A stretch of DNA of 13,415 bases from CANHBY01 sp031376995 (GTDB taxonomy: Bacteria; Pseudomonadota; Gammaproteobacteria; Burkholderiales; Burkholderiaceae_C): contig JANMEO010000085.1 of the NCBI GenBank assembly GCA_031376995.1, positions 1-13,415 on the forward strand, in the 5' to 3' direction. The position numbers were made by a program, and so were the translations under genes. The notes under the pieces were generated by a model. It made no database searches, was not told the origin of the DNA, and saw only the letters and a program-made list of their open reading frames with translations. Positions within the stretch are counted from its first letter, which is position 1; each line of letters starts with the position of its first letter. Shown piece after piece: positions 6,681 to 13,415 of this stretch.

Positions 6681-7814
6681 ATGATTCTTTTGAAGACCAC
6701 GCAGGATAAAATTTTAAAAGCCTTGCAGTCCGTCTCTGGCATCGTAGAGCGTCGGCACACCATGCCCGTTTTGGCCAATGTACTGATTCGAAAGGCCGGG
6801 CGCATGATTGAGCTGACCACCTCAGATCTTCAGGTTCAAGTGCGAACCACCATCGAACTCGATGGCGACCCGAATCTCTTCACCACCACAGTAGGGGCAC
6901 GAAAATTAATTGATGTTTTGCGCTCGATGCCCAACGATCAATGGGTGACCCTGAGTGCCCACCAAAATAAGCTGCTGCTGCAAGGTGGCAAGAGTCGCTT
7001 TACGTTGCAAACCATGTCGAGCGAAGACTTTCCGCTGGTGAAGGATGTGGCCGATTTTGGCCCCACTTTTAGCGTGCCGCAAAAGACGCTCAAAAGCCTG
7101 ATCCATCAGGTGCACTTTGCCATGGCGATGAATGACATTCGCCACTATCTCAATGGTATTTTGTTTGTGACGGAAGGAAACAGCCTGACGCTGGTGTCTA
7201 CCGATGGCCATCGCTTGGCGCTGGCACAAGCCACTCTCGATACCAACCTGCCCAAGCAAGAGGTCATTTTGCCGCGCAAGACGGTGCTCGAATTGCAGCG
7301 CTTGTTGCGTGACAGTGCAGACACCCACGATGCCCAGACGGAAGATAGCCTGATTGAATTACGTTTTGGCAGCAACCAAGTGCAGTTCAACTTCAGCGGC
7401 ATCGAGTTTGTCAGCAAGCTGGTCGAAGGAAAATTTCCTGATTACAACCGGGTGATCCCTAAAAATCACCCAAACAGCATGACCCTCAGCCGTACGGCTT
7501 TGTTATCAAGTTTGCAACGCGTGGCCATTTTGACCGCTGAAAAATTCAAAGGCATCCGCGTTAACATTGAACCGGGCATGCTCAGCATGGCCTCTAGCAA
7601 TGCTGAGCATGAAGAAGCCAAAGAAGAGCTCGAAATCGACTACGGCGGAGACTCTTTCGAGATTGGCTTCAATGTCTTGTACTTTATCGATGCTTTGTCA
7701 AACATGAGTTGTGACAGCGTGACGCTCGAATTGCGAGACACCAACTCAAGCGCCTTATTGACGGCGCCCGACCAACAAGGCTTTAAATACGTGGTGATGC
7801 CAATGCGCATCTGA
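6681..7814 (+). CDS. dnaN: DNA polymerase III subunit beta (sliding clamp)
   Basis: DnaN forms the ring-shaped dimer that holds DNA polymerase III on DNA. The 377-residue frame is near the usual 366-375. It begins MILLKTTQDKILKALQSVSG, followed by IVERRHTMPVLANVLI, the conserved N-terminal block, and ends in the family tail YVVMPMRI that contributes to the partner-binding cleft. Three repeated clamp domains of about 120 residues fit the length. The gene starts 72 bp after dnaA and lies in the same direction, so the two are probably co-transcribed. No strong ribosome binding site is visible before ATG 6681. Confidence 0.98.
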   Translation: MILLKTTQDKILKALQSVSGIVERRHTMPVLANVLIRKAGRMIELTTSDLQVQVRTTIELDGDPNLFTTTVGARKLIDVLRSMPNDQWVTLSAHQNKLLLQGGKSRFTLQTMSSEDFPLVKDVADFGPTFSVPQKTLKSLIHQVHFAMAMNDIRHYLNGILFVTEGNSLTLVSTDGHRLALAQATLDTNLPKQEVILPRKTVLELQRLLRDSADTHDAQTEDSLIELRFGSNQVQFNFSGIEFVSKLVEGKFPDYNRVIPKNHPNSMTLSRTALLSSLQRVAILTAEKFKGIRVNIEPGMLSMASSNAEHEEAKEELEIDYGGDSFEIGFNVLYFIDALSNMSCDSVTLELRDTNSSALLTAPDQQGFKYVVMPMRI

Positions 7815-7825
7815 GGCCCAAAGCA

Positions 7826-7843
7826 TCAGGCCAGTGGCCTTGA
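7826..7843 (+). other. Small hairpin in the dnaN-gyrB spacer
   Basis: TCAGGCCA (7826-7833) can pair with TGGCCTTGA (7835-7843), with a single bulged base. There is no T-run after it, so it is not a typical terminator. It may be an mRNA stability structure, or chance. Confidence 0.25.
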
Positions 7844-7906
7844 GCGCTACCGATCGCCCGCCTTGAATCTCTTGTTCTGATCAAAGTTTCCAGATAAACC
7901 TGACCC

Positions 7907-10486
7907 ATGACCGATACCCCCAAGCAAGCCAACGCCGATCAACCCGCTGCACCTGCACCTGCACCTGCACCTGCACCTGCACCTGCACCTGCACCTGCAC
8001 CTGCACCTGCACCTGCACCTGCACCTGACCTGGACAGCTACGGCGAGGGCAGTATCCAAATTCTTGAGGGGCTTGAGGCCGTGCGCAAACGCCCTGGCAT
8101 GTACATCGGTGACACCTCAGACGGCACGGGTTTGCATCATTTGGTGTTTGAAGTGGTGGACAACTCCATCGACGAATCCCTGGCAGGCCATTGCAACGAC
8201 ATTGTGGTCACCATCCACTCTGACAACTCAATCAGTGTGACTGACAACGGTCGAGGTATCCCTACTGGCGTCAAAATGGACGACAAACATGAGCCCAAGC
8301 GCAGCGCCGCAGAAATTGCATTGACCGAGCTGCATGCAGGGGGCAAGTTCAACCAAAACAGCTACAAAGTTTCAGGTGGACTGCATGGTGTGGGCGTGAG
8401 CTGTGTCAATGGCTTGTCAAAGTGGCTGCGCTTGACCGTTCGCCGCGAAGGCAAAACACACTTTATGGAGTTCAAGCAGGGGATTCCTCAAGATCGTTTA
8501 CTTGAAATTCGCGATGGATTTGAGGTCTCTCCCTTGCGAGTAGTTGGTGAAACCGAAAAGCGCGGCACCGAGGTGCATTTTTTGCCTGACCTCGAGATTT
8601 TTTCCAGCATCGATTTTCACTATGACATTTTGAGCAAACGCCTGCGTGAGCTGAGTTTTTTAAACAATGGCGTCAAAATTCGATTGATCGACGAGCGCAA
8701 CCAGCGTGAAGACAATTTTGCTTTTGCTGGGGGCGTCAAAGGTTTTGTTGAGTTCATCAATACAGGCAAGAGGGTGCTTCACGGCCATGTATTTCATGCC
8801 ACTGGCGAGCGCCTCAGCGATCAAAACACCAACATCACTGCTGAGGTGGCCATGCAGTGGAACGATGGTTACAACGAGAACGTACTGTGCTTCACCAACA
8901 ACATACCCCAGCGCGATGGCGGCAGCCACTTGACAGGCCTGCGTGCAGCCATGACTCGCGTGATCAACAAGTATATCGACGACACTGAGCAGGCCAAAAA
9001 AGCCAAAGTTGAGGTCACTGGTGACGATATGCGTGAAGGGCTGTGTTGCGTGCTTTCAGTGAAAGTGCCTGAACCCAAATTCAGTAGCCAGACCAAAGAC
9101 AAGCTAGTGTCCAGCGAAGTGCGTGGCCCGGTTGAAGAAGTGGTCAGTAAAGCCCTGGCTGATTATTTACAAGAGAACCCAGTCGATGCCAAAATAATTT
9201 GCGGCAAAATTGTTGAGGCGGCCCGTGCGCGCGAGGCTGCTCGCAAAGCCCGTGAAATGACGCGGCGCAAGGGCGTTTTAGATGGTATGGGCTTGCCAGG
9301 AAAACTGGCTGACTGTCAAGAAAAAGACCCAGCCCTGTGCGAAATTTACATTGTTGAGGGAGACTCGGCAGGCGGCTCAGCCAAGCAAGGCAGAGACCGA
9401 AAGTTTCAAGCCATTTTGCCCTTGCGCGGCAAAATTTTGAATGTCGAGCGTGCGCGTTTTGAGCGGCTATTGACCAGCAACGAAATATTGACGTTGATCA
9501 CCGCCTTGGGCACCAGCATCGGCAAAGAAGAGTTCAACCCTGACAAATTGCGCTACCACCGCATCATCATCATGACTGACGCCGATGTTGACGGCGCACA
9601 CATTCGCACTCTGCTGCTGACCTTTTTTTACCGGCAAATGCCCGAGATTGTTGAGCGGGGCCACATCTACATTGCTCAGCCGCCGCTTTACAAAGTCAAG
9701 CTGGGCAAAGACGAGCAATACCTGAAAGACGCTCACGAGCTGGATGCTTACTTGCTGAATGTCGCCTTGAAAGAGGCACAACTTGACACGGGCGTGCCCG
9801 GCGCAGTGGTGCTTCAAGGCGAGGCATTGCAAACCCTGGCTCGGCAATATGTGCTAGCCAACAACGTCATTGCTCGCTTGAGCAGCTGGATGGATGTGGA
9901 TGCCTTGCGCGCTGTAGCCAACGGACTGACGCTTAACCTTGACACACTGACAACTGCCGAAGACTCTGCGCTTGCCTTACAAGCCGGGTTGATTGACGCC
10001 CAAGCGCATGCCGAGTTTGATGTCCGCAGCGATAAGCATATTTTGCGCATCAGCCGCTTGCACCATGGCAACCTCAAAAGCAGCGTGATCACCGCAGACT
10101 TTGTACATGGCGCAGACTATGAGGCGCTGAGCTTGGCTGGGCAAACCTTCAAGGGCTTGGTCAGCACAGAGGCAGTGGTTAGACGGGGCGAAGGAGAGCG
10201 GCGCAAAGAATCCAAGGTGGGCGACTTCCGAGAAGCCATGACTTGGTTACTGCAGCAAGCCGAAGGTGCGGTCGGTCGTCAGCGCTACAAGGGCTTGGGC
10301 GAAATGAACCCCGCCCAACTTTGGGAAACCACCATGGACCCCAGCGTGCGTCGATTGCTGCGTGTGCAAATTGACGATGCCATTGAAGCAGACCGCGTGT
10401 TCACCATGCTCATGGGAGATGAAGTTGAGCCGCGTCGGCACTTCATTGAAAGCAACGCCTTGCGCGCATCAAACATTGACGTTTAG
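7907..10486 (+). CDS. gyrB: DNA gyrase subunit B
   Basis: GyrB (859 residues) supplies the ATPase and part of the DNA-cleavage site of gyrase, which introduces negative supercoils. The GHKL ATPase domain shows YIGDTSDGTGLHHLVFEVVD with the catalytic region EVVDNSIDE, then DNGRGIP and SGGLHGVGVSCVN. The Toprim domain has EGDSAGG (484-490) and DADVDGAHIRT (from 558). The C-terminal part has RQRYKGLGEMNPAQLW and ends ALRASNIDV. An insert after the Toprim motif makes it long, as in other proteobacteria. Unusually, residues 16-41 are an (Ala-Pro)13 tract ahead of the first conserved residues (YGEGSIQILEGLEAVRKRPG). ATG 7907 is the first start in frame. recF, found between dnaN and gyrB in many bacteria, is absent. 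Confidence 0.98.
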   Translation: MTDTPKQANADQPAAPAPAPAPAPAPAPAPAPAPAPAPAPDLDSYGEGSIQILEGLEAVRKRPGMYIGDTSDGTGLHHLVFEVVDNSIDESLAGHCNDIVVTIHSDNSISVTDNGRGIPTGVKMDDKHEPKRSAAEIALTELHAGGKFNQNSYKVSGGLHGVGVSCVNGLSKWLRLTVRREGKTHFMEFKQGIPQDRLLEIRDGFEVSPLRVVGETEKRGTEVHFLPDLEIFSSIDFHYDILSKRLRELSFLNNGVKIRLIDERNQREDNFAFAGGVKGFVEFINTGKRVLHGHVFHATGERLSDQNTNITAEVAMQWNDGYNENVLCFTNNIPQRDGGSHLTGLRAAMTRVINKYIDDTEQAKKAKVEVTGDDMREGLCCVLSVKVPEPKFSSQTKDKLVSSEVRGPVEEVVSKALADYLQENPVDAKIICGKIVEAARAREAARKAREMTRRKGVLDGMGLPGKLADCQEKDPALCEIYIVEGDSAGGSAKQGRDRKFQAILPLRGKILNVERARFERLLTSNEILTLITALGTSIGKEEFNPDKLRYHRIIIMTDADVDGAHIRTLLLTFFYRQMPEIVERGHIYIAQPPLYKVKLGKDEQYLKDAHELDAYLLNVALKEAQLDTGVPGAVVLQGEALQTLARQYVLANNVIARLSSWMDVDALRAVANGLTLNLDTLTTAEDSALALQAGLIDAQAHAEFDVRSDKHILRISRLHHGNLKSSVITADFVHGADYEALSLAGQTFKGLVSTEAVVRRGEGERRKESKVGDFREAMTWLLQQAEGAVGRQRYKGLGEMNPAQLWETTMDPSVRRLLRVQIDDAIEADRVFTMLMGDEVEPRRHFIESNALRASNIDV
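7949..8026 (+). repeat. Hexamer tandem repeat, 13 perfect copies, inside gyrB
   Basis: Thirteen identical, uninterrupted copies of GCACCT (78 bp) encode alternating Ala and Pro at the N-terminus of GyrB. Each copy adds two residues, so gain or loss of copies keeps the frame. The lack of any silent change among copies suggests recent expansion or ongoing slippage. Confidence 0.97.
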
Positions 10487-10500
10487 AGTTTCAAGTCTTA

Positions 10501-11018
10501 GGGCGCGTTAACAATTGAGTGTAAAGTGCCCGGCCATGACGAACTTGAACTTGAAAATGGCAAGAGAAAAGCTGACGGACAAGCAGTGGAAAAGGATAGA
10601 GATGCTGCTGCCTGGCAAAGCAGGTGACCGCGGAGTTACTGGGGCAGATAACCGGCTGTTCATTGAGGCGGTGCTGTGGATTGCCCGCACCGGTTCACCT
10701 TGGCGCGATTTGCCCCAGGAACTCGGCAATTGGCACACCACCTACACACGTTTCCATCGGTGGTCCAAGAAAGGGGTGTGGCAAAAGATCATGCTGGAAA
10801 TCGGGGAAAATGCCGCTCTGGTGAAATTGATGATCGACAGCACTGTGGTGCGCGCTCATCAACATGCTGCAGGCTCAAAAAAAGCGGGTGATCAAGCACT
10901 CGGGCGATCCCGAGGTGGGTTGAGCACGAAAGTCCACGTTGCAGTTGATGCGATGGGAAGTCCGGTGCGTATCTTTGGCGTCCTTGATCATCTTGATCGC
11001 CCAATTGTTAACGCGCCC
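10501..11018 (+). mobile_element. Internally deleted IS5-family element with perfect terminal repeats
   Basis: A perfect 17-bp terminal inverted repeat bounds the element: GGGCGCGTTAACAATTG at 10501-10517 and its complement at 11002-11018. Inside is the N-terminal portion of an IS5-type transposase (IS427/IS1031-like layout). At 518 bp it is well short of the usual 800-900 bp for this group, so the central and C-terminal coding part is missing while both ends remain. No target duplication is seen (left flank ends tcttA, right flank starts tggtg). It begins 14 bp after the gyrB stop. It could still be mobilised by a transposase supplied from a full copy elsewhere. Confidence 0.85.
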
Positions 11019-11051
11019 TGGTGTCATGGAGGGCTGCCGCCGACAAGGTAG
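10557..11051 (+). pseudogene. Truncated IS5-family transposase
   Basis: The frame from ATG 10557 starts MAREKLTDKQWKRIEMLLPG, followed by DNRLFIEAVLWIARTGSPWR and the helix-rich N-terminal domain (DUF4096-like). It goes on to MIDSTVVRAHQHAAG with the first catalytic aspartate at residue 94, and RGGLSTKVHVAVDAMGSP. Family similarity stops near residue 139 (about 10973). The next 25 residues come from the element end and flanking DNA, with the frame running out of the right terminal repeat to a stop at 11049-11051. The second catalytic Asp and the Glu are missing, so the protein should be inactive. Upstream in-frame starts at 10536 (ATG) and 10515 (TTG) exist; ATG 10557 best fits the family. 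Confidence 0.85.
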
Positions 11052-11746
11052 GGATTTGTTTGACTATCTGTATCAGTGGGTGGTGGCTTGAATCGATAAA
11101 ACTGCCCCGCCAAGTCTGGTACCTAAAGGCTGACCGTCAGCCCCGCATTCCCCTCTTTTTCCGATAGGAGATCAATGCTTCGTGTGTCGCTGCGCCTAGG
11201 GGAGTAAATACGCACCTTGGGGGACGATCCATAGACTCAAATAACCCTGTTTCTACGGCCTTTTGACCTTTGCTGATGCCGGTAAGAAGTATTTTTCAGG
11301 TCGCTCATTCACCAAGGAAAAGGCCATTTCCTTTACACGATGTCACTGGCTCTTTGTTGGAACCAAACCACACGCAAAGCCACATCTTTTGAAGTGAAAG
11401 AATTCGATTTTTTGAATCCCCCGAAAATCTAACAATGAAACTGTGACGAGGCAAAAATATCAAGGCGCCGTTCTCGTCGCGTACTGCCAGCATCAGTTCA
11501 ATCCCCAAGATCGCGCTCCGTCATTGACATGGAACGTCATTTTGACGACGCGGGCCGCCCTGAGTGGTTTGGCGTCACTAGCTCCATGACCCCATCAAAT
11601 CGAACGCTCTCATCGCTAATAGCCCGAGCCCGCTTACTCCGTCGGTCGAGCGAATTAAATAAGGCCCAACCCGGCTACAGGGACTTCCCGGCTGGGAGCA
11701 AGACGCTTGGACCGCAAGCCTCACAACCGACTTGATTGCTGATAGC
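11019..11746. other. About 730 bp with no recognisable gene
   Basis: Short open frames exist on both strands (for example 11305-11508 minus and 11529-11735 plus), but none has a good start context or residues I recognise. Visible structure: a near-palindrome GCTGACCGTCAGC in the 11120-11145 area followed by a pyrimidine-rich stretch, and a hairpin AAGGAAA (11314-11320) with TTTCCTT (11327-11333) around GGCC. No full attC site was found here, so the left edge of the vapBC cassette is not defined. The stretch may be decayed cassette or element DNA. Confidence 0.4.
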
Positions 11747-11776
11747 ATGTGTACGATTCTTTAACAGGATACACAT
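11747..11776 (+). promoter_or_regulatory. Candidate vapBC operator
   Basis: The inverted repeat ATGTGTA (11747-11753) / TACACAT (11770-11776) lies directly upstream of the vapB ATG (11778), its half-sites 23 bp apart. VapB-type antitoxins usually bind such repeats with their ribbon-helix-helix or similar N-terminus and repress their own operon. A TTGATT at 11732-11737 could be a -35 element. The vapB ribosome binding site AGGA (11766-11769) lies just inside the right half-site. Confidence 0.5.
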
Positions 11777-11777
11777 T

Positions 11778-11972
11778 ATGCGAACCAACATAGTGATTGA
11801 CGACAAGTTGATGAAGGATGCGCTTCGGGCAACGGGACTAAAAACAAAGCGCGAGGCGGTAGAGCTTGGTTTGCGTACCGTGCTCAGACTGCGACAACAA
11901 GAAGAGATCCGGCGCTTCCGAGGCAAGCTAGATTGGCAGGGGAATCTTGATGCCATGAGAACTGACAAATGA
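11778..11972 (+). CDS. vapB: VapB-family type II antitoxin
   Basis: This 64-residue protein matches the short VapB group: MRTNIVIDDKLMKDALRATG is a ribbon-helix-helix DNA-binding start, followed by LKTKREAVELGLRTVLRLRQ. The C-terminal stretch RRFRGKLDWQGNLDAMRTD is the part that wraps the toxin in this family. It should neutralise VapC and repress the operon. The ATG has AGGA 8 bases upstream, and its TGA overlaps the vapC ATG in an ATGA, so translation is probably coupled. It lies in the same direction as the attC site that follows vapC, the normal orientation of a gene cassette. Confidence 0.92.
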   Translation: MRTNIVIDDKLMKDALRATGLKTKREAVELGLRTVLRLRQQEEIRRFRGKLDWQGNLDAMRTDK

Positions 11973-12361
11973 TTTTGGTTGACTCTAGCGTGTGGATCGA
12001 CTACTTCCGCGGCATGCCGACAACGCAAACTGAGAAGCTGGACAGCCTACTGGGAGATGAGCCTGTTGCAATAGGAGACCTTATCCTCGCTGAAGTGCTG
12101 CAAGGCTTCGGTAGTGATAAGGACTTCAACCAAGCCAAGAAACTACTCGCCTCCTTGGTTGTTGTGGAGCTCGGCAGCCAAGAAATAGCGATCCAGGCAG
12201 CAAGAAACTTTCGAACTCTATGTTCAATGGGCATCACTCTTCGTAAGACCATCGACACAATCATTGCTACCCACTGCATTGAAAACAGCTGCACCCTGCT
12301 TCACTGCGACCGTGATTTCGAACCGTTCGTCACTCACCTTGGCCTACGCACTGCGATCTAA
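11969..12361 (+). CDS. vapC: VapC-family PIN-domain ribonuclease toxin
   Basis: This 130-residue PIN-domain protein is predicted to cleave RNA (tRNA or rRNA in studied members) when free of VapB. The start MILVDSSVWIDYFRG gives the first acidic residue D5. E42 lies in ILAEVLQG, and D96 in TIDTIIATHC with D114/D116 in HCDRDF complete the acidic metal-binding set. All key residues are present, so the toxin looks active. The stop TAA is followed after 3 bases by the attC site at 12365, the compact gene-attC spacing of integron cassettes. The target RNA cannot be told from sequence. Confidence 0.93.
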   Translation: MILVDSSVWIDYFRGMPTTQTEKLDSLLGDEPVAIGDLILAEVLQGFGSDKDFNQAKKLLASLVVVELGSQEIAIQAARNFRTLCSMGITLRKTIDTIIATHCIENSCTLLHCDRDFEPFVTHLGLRTAI

Positions 12362-12364
12362 AAA

Positions 12365-12465
12365 GCCTAACGTTGTAGCTGAGCGGCCAACAACAGCGCC
12401 GCCTATGTTGATGAAGCACTCAATCAGCCCCGCCGTTGTCGGCCCGCTCGAGCGCCCGGTTGGGC
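12365..12465 (+). other. Integron attC recombination site (complete)
   Basis: The 101-bp site starts with R'' GCCTAAC (12365-12371, RYYYAAC) and ends with R' GTTGGGC (12459-12465, GTTRRRY). The inner arms fold: GAGCGGCCAACAACAGCG on the left against the complement of CGCCGTTGTCGGCCCGCTC on the right, with one extra unpaired G, as expected of the extrahelical bases that integrases recognise. Strand exchange would occur between G and TT at 12459/12460. It faces the same way as vapBC. No integrase gene is in the window. Confidence 0.85.
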
Positions 12466-12678
12466 TGAAGACAGCACGTTTAGCCCCCCAATACAAACCC
12501 CTCAACTTGACCGAACCTTGCCACAGCGCGCCCAGCAAAACAACCGCGACGTGCCACAAGCCCTACGCATGCTGCCTTCGCGCGAAGGCTTGAACAGAAG
12601 ATTAAAGGCCAGGGCCGCTCTTCTCTTGGCAAGATGCAAGGCTCCAGTGACTTTGACCCCAGTAACTTGCGTTGGGCG
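12466..12678. other. Non-coding stretch between attC and higA, with a 16-bp palindrome
   Basis: No gene is supported here. It holds a perfect palindrome GCCTTCGCGCGAAGGC (12574-12589) about 90 bp beyond the higA stop, which could be a processing or weak termination structure for higBA, although no T-run follows on either strand. A lone GTTGGGC (12671-12677) lies next to the higA stop. Confidence 0.45.
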
Positions 12679-12996
12679 TCATGTAGATTTGGGCCGAACC
12701 AGCTTGACCTGCAACTCGCAGCCCACTGCCTGCGCATACCGAGCTAACGTCGCAAGTGAAGGAGCGTGCTTGCCCGCCGACTCCAACCGAGAGATCGCAC
12801 TCTTTGTCGTACCCATACGCTGCGCAACAGCATCCTGCGTCAGCCCAGCCCGTGAACGGGCCTTGAGCATCTGATTCGCCACCTGATATTCCAAAGCCAG
12901 CCCTTCGTAGGCCTGAGAAAAACCCTTTCGTTTATTTGCTTTAGCGAGAAATGCCTGGTGCTCATGGGGGACAGGTGTGTATTTCAGTTCAGCCAT
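12679..12996 (-). CDS. higA: HigA-like antitoxin (Xre-type HTH)
   Basis: This 105-residue protein has a helix-turn-helix domain at about residues 42-96: MLKARSRAGLTQDAVAQRMG, then TTKSAISRLESAGKHAPSLA, the standard Xre/HTH_3 pattern. The N-terminal 40 residues would form the toxin-binding part. It should neutralise the adjacent HigB-like toxin and repress the operon. The ATG at 12996 has GGAG (13004-13007) 7 bases upstream, within the end of higB, and overlaps it by 8 bases. The toxin-first order is typical of HigBA modules. It runs opposite to the attC orientation, so the pair must depend on its own promoter. Confidence 0.9.
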   Translation of the reverse strand: MAELKYTPVPHEHQAFLAKANKRKGFSQAYEGLALEYQVANQMLKARSRAGLTQDAVAQRMGTTKSAISRLESAGKHAPSLATLARYAQAVGCELQVKLVRPKST

Positions 12997-13315
12997 TTTG
13001 TAACTCCATCAGACGCTTACGCGCCAACTTCAATTCGCGCTCAGGCGTTTGTTGAGTCTTCTTTACAAACGCATGCAACACAACAACACGCTTGCGAACC
13101 AGGAAACAATAAAACGCCCGCCCTATGCCTGAACGGCCACGCGGCCGAAGTTCAAATACCCCATCGCCGAAGGCACGGGAATGAGGAAGCCTGAGGCTTG
13201 GACCGTGCTCTGCCAGAAGCTCCACAAGACGCGCGTAGTCCGCCAATACATCAACCGGCCAACTTTCAATTTCGGCCAGCACGCGTTCGTGGAAATATTC
13301 GATTTCAAAAGACAT
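12989..13315 (-). CDS. higB: HigB/RelE-superfamily toxin (phage Gp49-like)
   Basis: This 108-residue protein belongs to the phage-derived Gp49-like/HigB family (PF05973 type), predicted ribosome-associated mRNA endonucleases. Family motifs are LPHSRAFGDGVFELR (43-57), GIGRAFYCF (63-71) and HAFVKKTQQTPERELKLA (81-98), with the basic residues that serve in catalysis. The ATG at 13315 is the only good start. No Shine-Dalgarno site precedes it, and the candidate -10 element ends just 6 bases upstream, so the mRNA may be leaderless. The stop lies inside the start of higA. Confidence 0.9.
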   Translation of the reverse strand: MSFEIEYFHERVLAEIESWPVDVLADYARLVELLAEHGPSLRLPHSRAFGDGVFELRPRGRSGIGRAFYCFLVRKRVVVLHAFVKKTQQTPERELKLARKRLMELQNG

Positions 13316-13321
13316 TGAAGA

Positions 13322-13350
13322 ATGTTAGCAAAAACGCTAACTAATGACAA
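13322..13350 (-). promoter_or_regulatory. higBA promoter with overlapping operator
   Basis: On the minus strand TTGTCA (13350-13345) and TAACAT (13327-13322) are 17 bases apart. The perfect inverted repeat GTTAGC (13324-13329) / GCTAAC (13336-13341) overlaps the -10 and spacer, and another GCTAAC half lies at 13355-13360. This placement fits autorepression by the HTH antitoxin. The predicted start of transcription coincides with the higB ATG. Confidence 0.6.
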
Positions 13351-13366
13351 TAAGGCTAACCGCGAT

Positions 13367-13415
13367 GCCCAACGTAGCAGCTGAGCGGCGACCCTATGGC
13401 GCTGCCCATGCTGGA
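13367..13415 (+). other. Integron attC site, left half (cut by window end)
   Basis: It begins with R'' GCCCAAC (13367-13373). Its first 23 bases match those of attC at 12365 at 20 positions, including AGCTGAGCGGC. The central part also corresponds (GCGCTGCCCATGCTG against GCGCCGCCTATGTTG). The right half lies beyond the window. It closes a cassette that starts at 12460 and carries higBA. Confidence 0.75.

Noticed and set aside
7949..8026. The hexamer tract as a CRISPR or iteron array
   Set aside because: The repeats have no spacers, are in frame inside gyrB and encode Ala-Pro.
7847..8059. Minus-strand frame of alternating Arg and Cys opposite the gyrB start
   Set aside because: It is the mirror of the GCACCT hexamer repeat and has no independent support.
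11305..11508. Minus-strand 67-residue frame as a gene
   Set aside because: TTG start, no recognisable motif and no good ribosome binding site.
11428..11573. ATCTAACAATG followed by GTTTGGC as an attC upstream of vapBC
   Set aside because: The two end words are not complementary and the inner arms do not fold.
11529..11735. Plus-strand 68-residue frame upstream of vapB as a third TA component
   Set aside because: No ribosome binding site, no antitoxin or toxin features, and vapBC is complete without it.
12529..12677. GTTGGGC next to the higA stop, with GCCCAGC about 140 bp away, as a further attC site
   Set aside because: One end word breaks the required AAC, the arms do not pair, and the span of 149 bp is long. 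It is probably chance or a badly decayed site.

Overview
The window looks like a betaproteobacterial chromosome, most likely order Burkholderiales (Comamonadaceae-like). The order mnmE-yidC-yidD-rnpA-rpmH (minus strand) / dnaA-dnaN-gyrB (plus strand), with no recF between dnaN and gyrB, is typical of that group, and the protein sequences resemble it. No sequence search was possible, so family names rest on recognised motifs and gene order.

Layout. 1-144: 3' end of an IS30-family insertion sequence. 145-675: no intact gene; it holds a 429-bp element (238-666) with long imperfect inverted-repeat arms around a decayed transposase C-terminus, ending 9 bp beyond the mnmE stop. 676-4887 (minus): rpmH, rnpA, yidD, yidC and mnmE, tightly packed with overlaps at rnpA/yidD and yidD/yidC. 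4888-5186: divergent rpmH/dnaA spacer, the likely oriC core, with one perfect and one near-consensus DnaA box; two more box-like sites lie inside rnpA. 5187-10486 (plus): dnaA, dnaN, gyrB. GyrB begins with an (Ala-Pro)13 tract coded by 13 identical hexamers. 10501-11018: an internally deleted IS5-family element with perfect 17-bp terminal repeats, 14 bp after gyrB. 11019-11746: about 730 bp without a recognisable gene. 11778-12361: a vapBC toxin-antitoxin pair. 12365-12465: an integron-type attC site. 12679-13315 (minus): a higB-higA type toxin-antitoxin pair. 13367 to the window end: the first half of a second, related attC site.

How it works together. The left two-thirds is replication initiation (DnaA, sliding clamp, gyrase) plus a ribosome/tRNA-processing/membrane-insertion operon, both fired from the origin spacer. 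The right end is accessory DNA. The two attC sites share 20 of their first 23 bases and bracket the higBA pair, while the first follows vapC by 3 bp. This is the layout of an integron gene-cassette array. No integrase is visible, so it is either a cluster of attC sites lacking an integrase or part of an array whose integrase lies outside. The most notable points are this toxin-antitoxin cassette array close to the origin, the apparently leaderless higB, the hexamer tract in gyrB, the long inverted-repeat element beside mnmE, and DnaA boxes embedded in a divergent rnpA.
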